In this document: positions 6,216 through 8,112 of the stretch, piece by piece
Layout of the letters: every line of letters begins with the position of its first letter
Position numbering within the stretch: the first letter of the stretch is position 1
Source: Desulfovibrio sp. UBA6121
Lineage (GTDB): Bacteria > Desulfobacterota > Desulfovibrionia > Desulfovibrionales > Desulfovibrionaceae
Direction of reading: 5' to 3'
Assembly: GCA_002422505.1 (NCBI GenBank)
Contig: DIVX01000065.1
Coordinates: 1 to 8,112, forward strand
Length of the DNA: 8,112 nucleotides
Notes under the pieces: model-generated
Databases searched by the model: none
Seen by the model: only the letters and a program-made list of their open reading frames with translations
What the model was told of the DNA's origin: nothing
Program-made: the position numbers and the translations under genes

Positions 6216-7940
6216 ATGGGCAAGACCATACGTCTATTTATGTGGGCCTACCAGCATGTGCTTCGGATCGGCTTAGGGTCTTTGGCGAAAAATGTTTTTG
6301 CCGCACTCGATCAGGACATAACGCCGACCGCGATGCTTGTTGGAATTCGTGTACCGGAAGCCCTGGATGGTTACCCAGTGTGTTTGGAACCTGAGGATGA
6401 AGATTGGGATCCGTCAATATTCTCTGCGTGTGCGGAACGAGCGGAACAAATATACGCCGAGCATCCAGACCACAACTTATTCTATGGCGATGCTCCAAGT
6501 ATGAGTGAAAAGCCCGAAAACATCCGCAAAAGCTCTGCAAAAATGGCAGTTATGGAAATCTTAGCATCTTACGATGTAGGGCATAATACAACCTCATATT
6601 GTGGTATGGCAGTACGCGTTAAAAATTATCATGTAGTCCCTGTCTTGCAATTCTCGACAGAATGCCTTGCCCTGTTGCCAACGATTGGAGCAAATATTAA
6701 GTATGGAGGGTTTAAAGCTAGCTCAAGTCTTTGTGATTCAATTATTGAATGTATTCTTGATGAAACATCACGTAAGCTTTCAGAACAAACTCCGGGCCGC
6801 TTCATTCACAGACACGAACCAGACATAACGGCCATTTTACGTAAAGCGGCATCAATTTTTTGTTTTGCTGTTTCTTTAGACTCAGATAGTTTTTTAATGT
6901 CAGACATCTTTGACTCCCTCAATACAATCTCATCGTTGCGCTATGAAGGCGGTGAGACAAAGGGAAAGGTGATATTTTCTCGGGGAGAGAATCCCGCAGT
7001 TGACCTTAGGCTATCTTTCGAAACCCCCATCCCCTTGAGCAACGCAAGCTTGGCGAGAAAAATAGTTGAAATGTCGGGAAAAGAAATTGCCTGCATAACT
7101 CAAGGTGACCTGGGATTAGTCGGATTGGGTGTCATGCGACCCGATATGGGGAAAATGTTTCATGCTGTCTTCTCAGGGCATTATCGGTGGGAGTTATATT
7201 ATGGAAACACTCACCTCATGACTACCGCATTTGGTGTACCGGCATTTCCTTCTACTCGTCTTGGCAAAGAAACATTTTGGGCTAACATAAAAAGAATCAT
7301 GTCAACGCAACCTAACGTCAACTTTGTTCAAATTTGGGACTGCGTTTCTGCGGCAATGGAACAAGGCCATGGGACAATGCTCGTTATTTCAGAAGATGCG
7401 AAGGCTGAGGCTCAACGCCTTACCCGGCAGTCGCTGCCAATTACCCCTGTGGAACTAACACCTGACATAGTCCGGCGCATCAGCGGTATTGATGGCGCGA
7501 TTTTAATTGGGGTAGACTGCTTTTGCCATGCAATTGGGGTTATCCTGGATGGCTTAGCTACTACAGATGGCGACCCTGCTCGTGGGGCTCGCTATAATTC
7601 TGCCATTCGCTACGTCAGATCTTCGAGTACAGATACATTGTGTATTGTCGTCTCAGAAGATGGTAAAGTTGATATGATCCCAACGTTGATGCCTCAAATT
7701 AGCCGCATCGAAGTTCAAAGACATGTAGACATGCTTTCCGGTCAAACACATGAAAACTACCACAAGAACAGAAACTGGCTTGATAATCACCGATTTTACC
7801 TAACGCAAGAACAATGCGATGTTGTCAATACGGAAATGGAACGAATCTCAAACGAGAAACGGGAGGTTGGTGAAATTTTGCTAACCATCGCTTCGTTCAA
7901 GCCACATCCCATCATGGACGAAACTTATTATCTAGATTGA
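6216..7940 (+). CDS. Diadenylate cyclase (DAC/DisA_N) domain protein with an unrecognised N-terminal region
   Basis: The C-terminal part (about residues 378-500 of 574) matches the DAC fold that condenses two ATP into cyclic di-AMP. It has an entry strand GTMLVISED (386-394), the DGA motif (426-428) followed by a GVDCFCHAIGVIL strand pair, then RGARYNSAIRYV (456-467) in place of the usual GTRHRAA, and VVSEDG (478-483). The first roughly 375 residues are soluble, without signal peptide or membrane helices, and I do not recognise them. Sensor-like domains fused to DAC are known, so this may be one, but that is inference. The last 75 residues are helical and polar, with a Tyr-rich end. AAAGGAG at 6201-6207, eight bases before ATG 6216, decides the start over an in-frame GTG at 6177. 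GC is much lower than in all the larger neighbouring genes, suggesting horizontal acquisition. It is transcribed alone and ends at a strong terminator. Whether it makes c-di-AMP, another dinucleotide or nothing is open. Confidence 0.8.
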   Translation: MGKTIRLFMWAYQHVLRIGLGSLAKNVFAALDQDITPTAMLVGIRVPEALDGYPVCLEPEDEDWDPSIFSACAERAEQIYAEHPDHNLFYGDAPSMSEKPENIRKSSAKMAVMEILASYDVGHNTTSYCGMAVRVKNYHVVPVLQFSTECLALLPTIGANIKYGGFKASSSLCDSIIECILDETSRKLSEQTPGRFIHRHEPDITAILRKAASIFCFAVSLDSDSFLMSDIFDSLNTISSLRYEGGETKGKVIFSRGENPAVDLRLSFETPIPLSNASLARKIVEMSGKEIACITQGDLGLVGLGVMRPDMGKMFHAVFSGHYRWELYYGNTHLMTTAFGVPAFPSTRLGKETFWANIKRIMSTQPNVNFVQIWDCVSAAMEQGHGTMLVISEDAKAEAQRLTRQSLPITPVELTPDIVRRISGIDGAILIGVDCFCHAIGVILDGLATTDGDPARGARYNSAIRYVRSSSTDTLCIVVSEDGKVDMIPTLMPQISRIEVQRHVDMLSGQTHENYHKNRNWLDNHRFYLTQEQCDVVNTEMERISNEKREVGEILLTIASFKPHPIMDETYYLD

Positions 7941-7961
7941 ATAATTCATTTTGCAACAAAA

Positions 7962-7989
7962 AAAGGCCCCGTTTCGCAACGGGGCCTTT
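7962..7989. terminator. Strong bidirectional intrinsic terminator
   Basis: AAAGGCCCCGTT (7962-7973) and AACGGGGCCTTT (7978-7989) form a perfect 12-bp stem with a TCGC loop, 21 bases after the DAC-like stop codon. On the plus strand it is followed by CGTTTCTCTTC. On the minus strand the stem runs into an unbroken seven-T tract, an ideal terminator for the convergent gene ending at 8021. It serves both genes. Confidence 0.93.
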
Positions 7990-8020
7990 CGTTTCTCTTC
8001 TCAGCCTTTCGGCCTATTCG

Positions 8021-8112
8021 TTATTCTTCCTCGTGCTCGGCGGCGAACCAGCTTTCGGCCAGGATGGGGCCGAAGTAGATGGCCTCGTCCTCCAGGTCCT
8101 CCTCGATGCGCA
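8021..8112 (-). CDS. C-terminal end of an unidentified gene
   Basis: Only the last 29 codons and the TAA stop are in the window. The visible residues run RIEEDLEDEAIYFGPILAES and then WFAAEHEEE. The tail is strongly acidic around a hydrophobic AIYFGPIL core. Codon use is GC-rich, as in the resident genes, and the terminator at 7962-7989 lies 31 bases past its stop in the right orientation. I cannot name the family from so short a piece. Confidence 0.7.
   Translation of the reverse strand, partial: RIEEDLEDEAIYFGPILAESWFAAEHEEE

Noticed and set aside
6216..7940. A CBASS-type or other named defence operon
   Set aside because: The cyclase-like domain is DAC, not a CD-NTase, and no effector, accessory gene or nuclease lies beside it in the window.
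8002..8015. Small hairpin with GAAA loop on the minus strand just before the terminator
   Set aside because: Only about 3-4 base pairs; the strong 12-bp terminator next to it explains termination.

Overview
The window comes from a high-GC bacterial chromosome. Gene content and style (a methyl-accepting chemotaxis protein, a radA-fabD pair, strong SD sequences, GC-rich third positions) suggest a Desulfovibrio-like sulfate reducer of the Desulfobacterota. This assignment is an inference from gene style, as there is no rRNA or other taxonomic marker here.

Layout. Bases 1-1375 (minus strand) hold a methyl-accepting chemotaxis protein whose C-terminus lies beyond the window. Bases 1561-3918 (plus strand) are a tight core operon: radA (DNA recombination and repair ATPase) and fabD (malonyl-CoA:ACP transacylase), 21 nt apart. 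A strong GC-rich hairpin at 3943-3978 separates fabD from a convergent gene at 4014-4883 (minus), a secreted class D (OXA-type) beta-lactamase. Bases about 4985-5460 are AT-richer. They carry a small orphan ORF resembling the N-terminus of phage tail-fibre/tail-assembly proteins, preceded by a possible promoter with a 13-bp palindrome at the predicted transcription start. An unrecognised 126-aa protein lies on the minus strand at 5643-6023.

The most interesting gene is at 6216-7940 (plus). It is an AT-rich, probably acquired 574-aa protein whose C-terminal part has the signature of a diadenylate cyclase (DAC/DisA_N) domain: DGA, a variant of the RHR motif reading RYN, and VVSEDG. The domain is fused to an N-terminal region of about 375 residues that I do not recognise, perhaps a sensor. 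The gene stands alone, diverges from the 126-aa gene across an intergenic region with two perfect palindromes, and ends at a 12-bp perfect terminator hairpin. That hairpin is shared with a convergent gene, of which only the last 29 codons (8021-8112, minus) are visible.

The chemotaxis, radA-fabD and beta-lactamase genes look like ordinary resident chromosome. The stretch from about 4985 to 7989 looks like accessory DNA: a phage-like remnant, an orphan gene and a single-gene nucleotide-signalling island. No adjacent effector, transposase, integrase, tRNA or CRISPR is visible.
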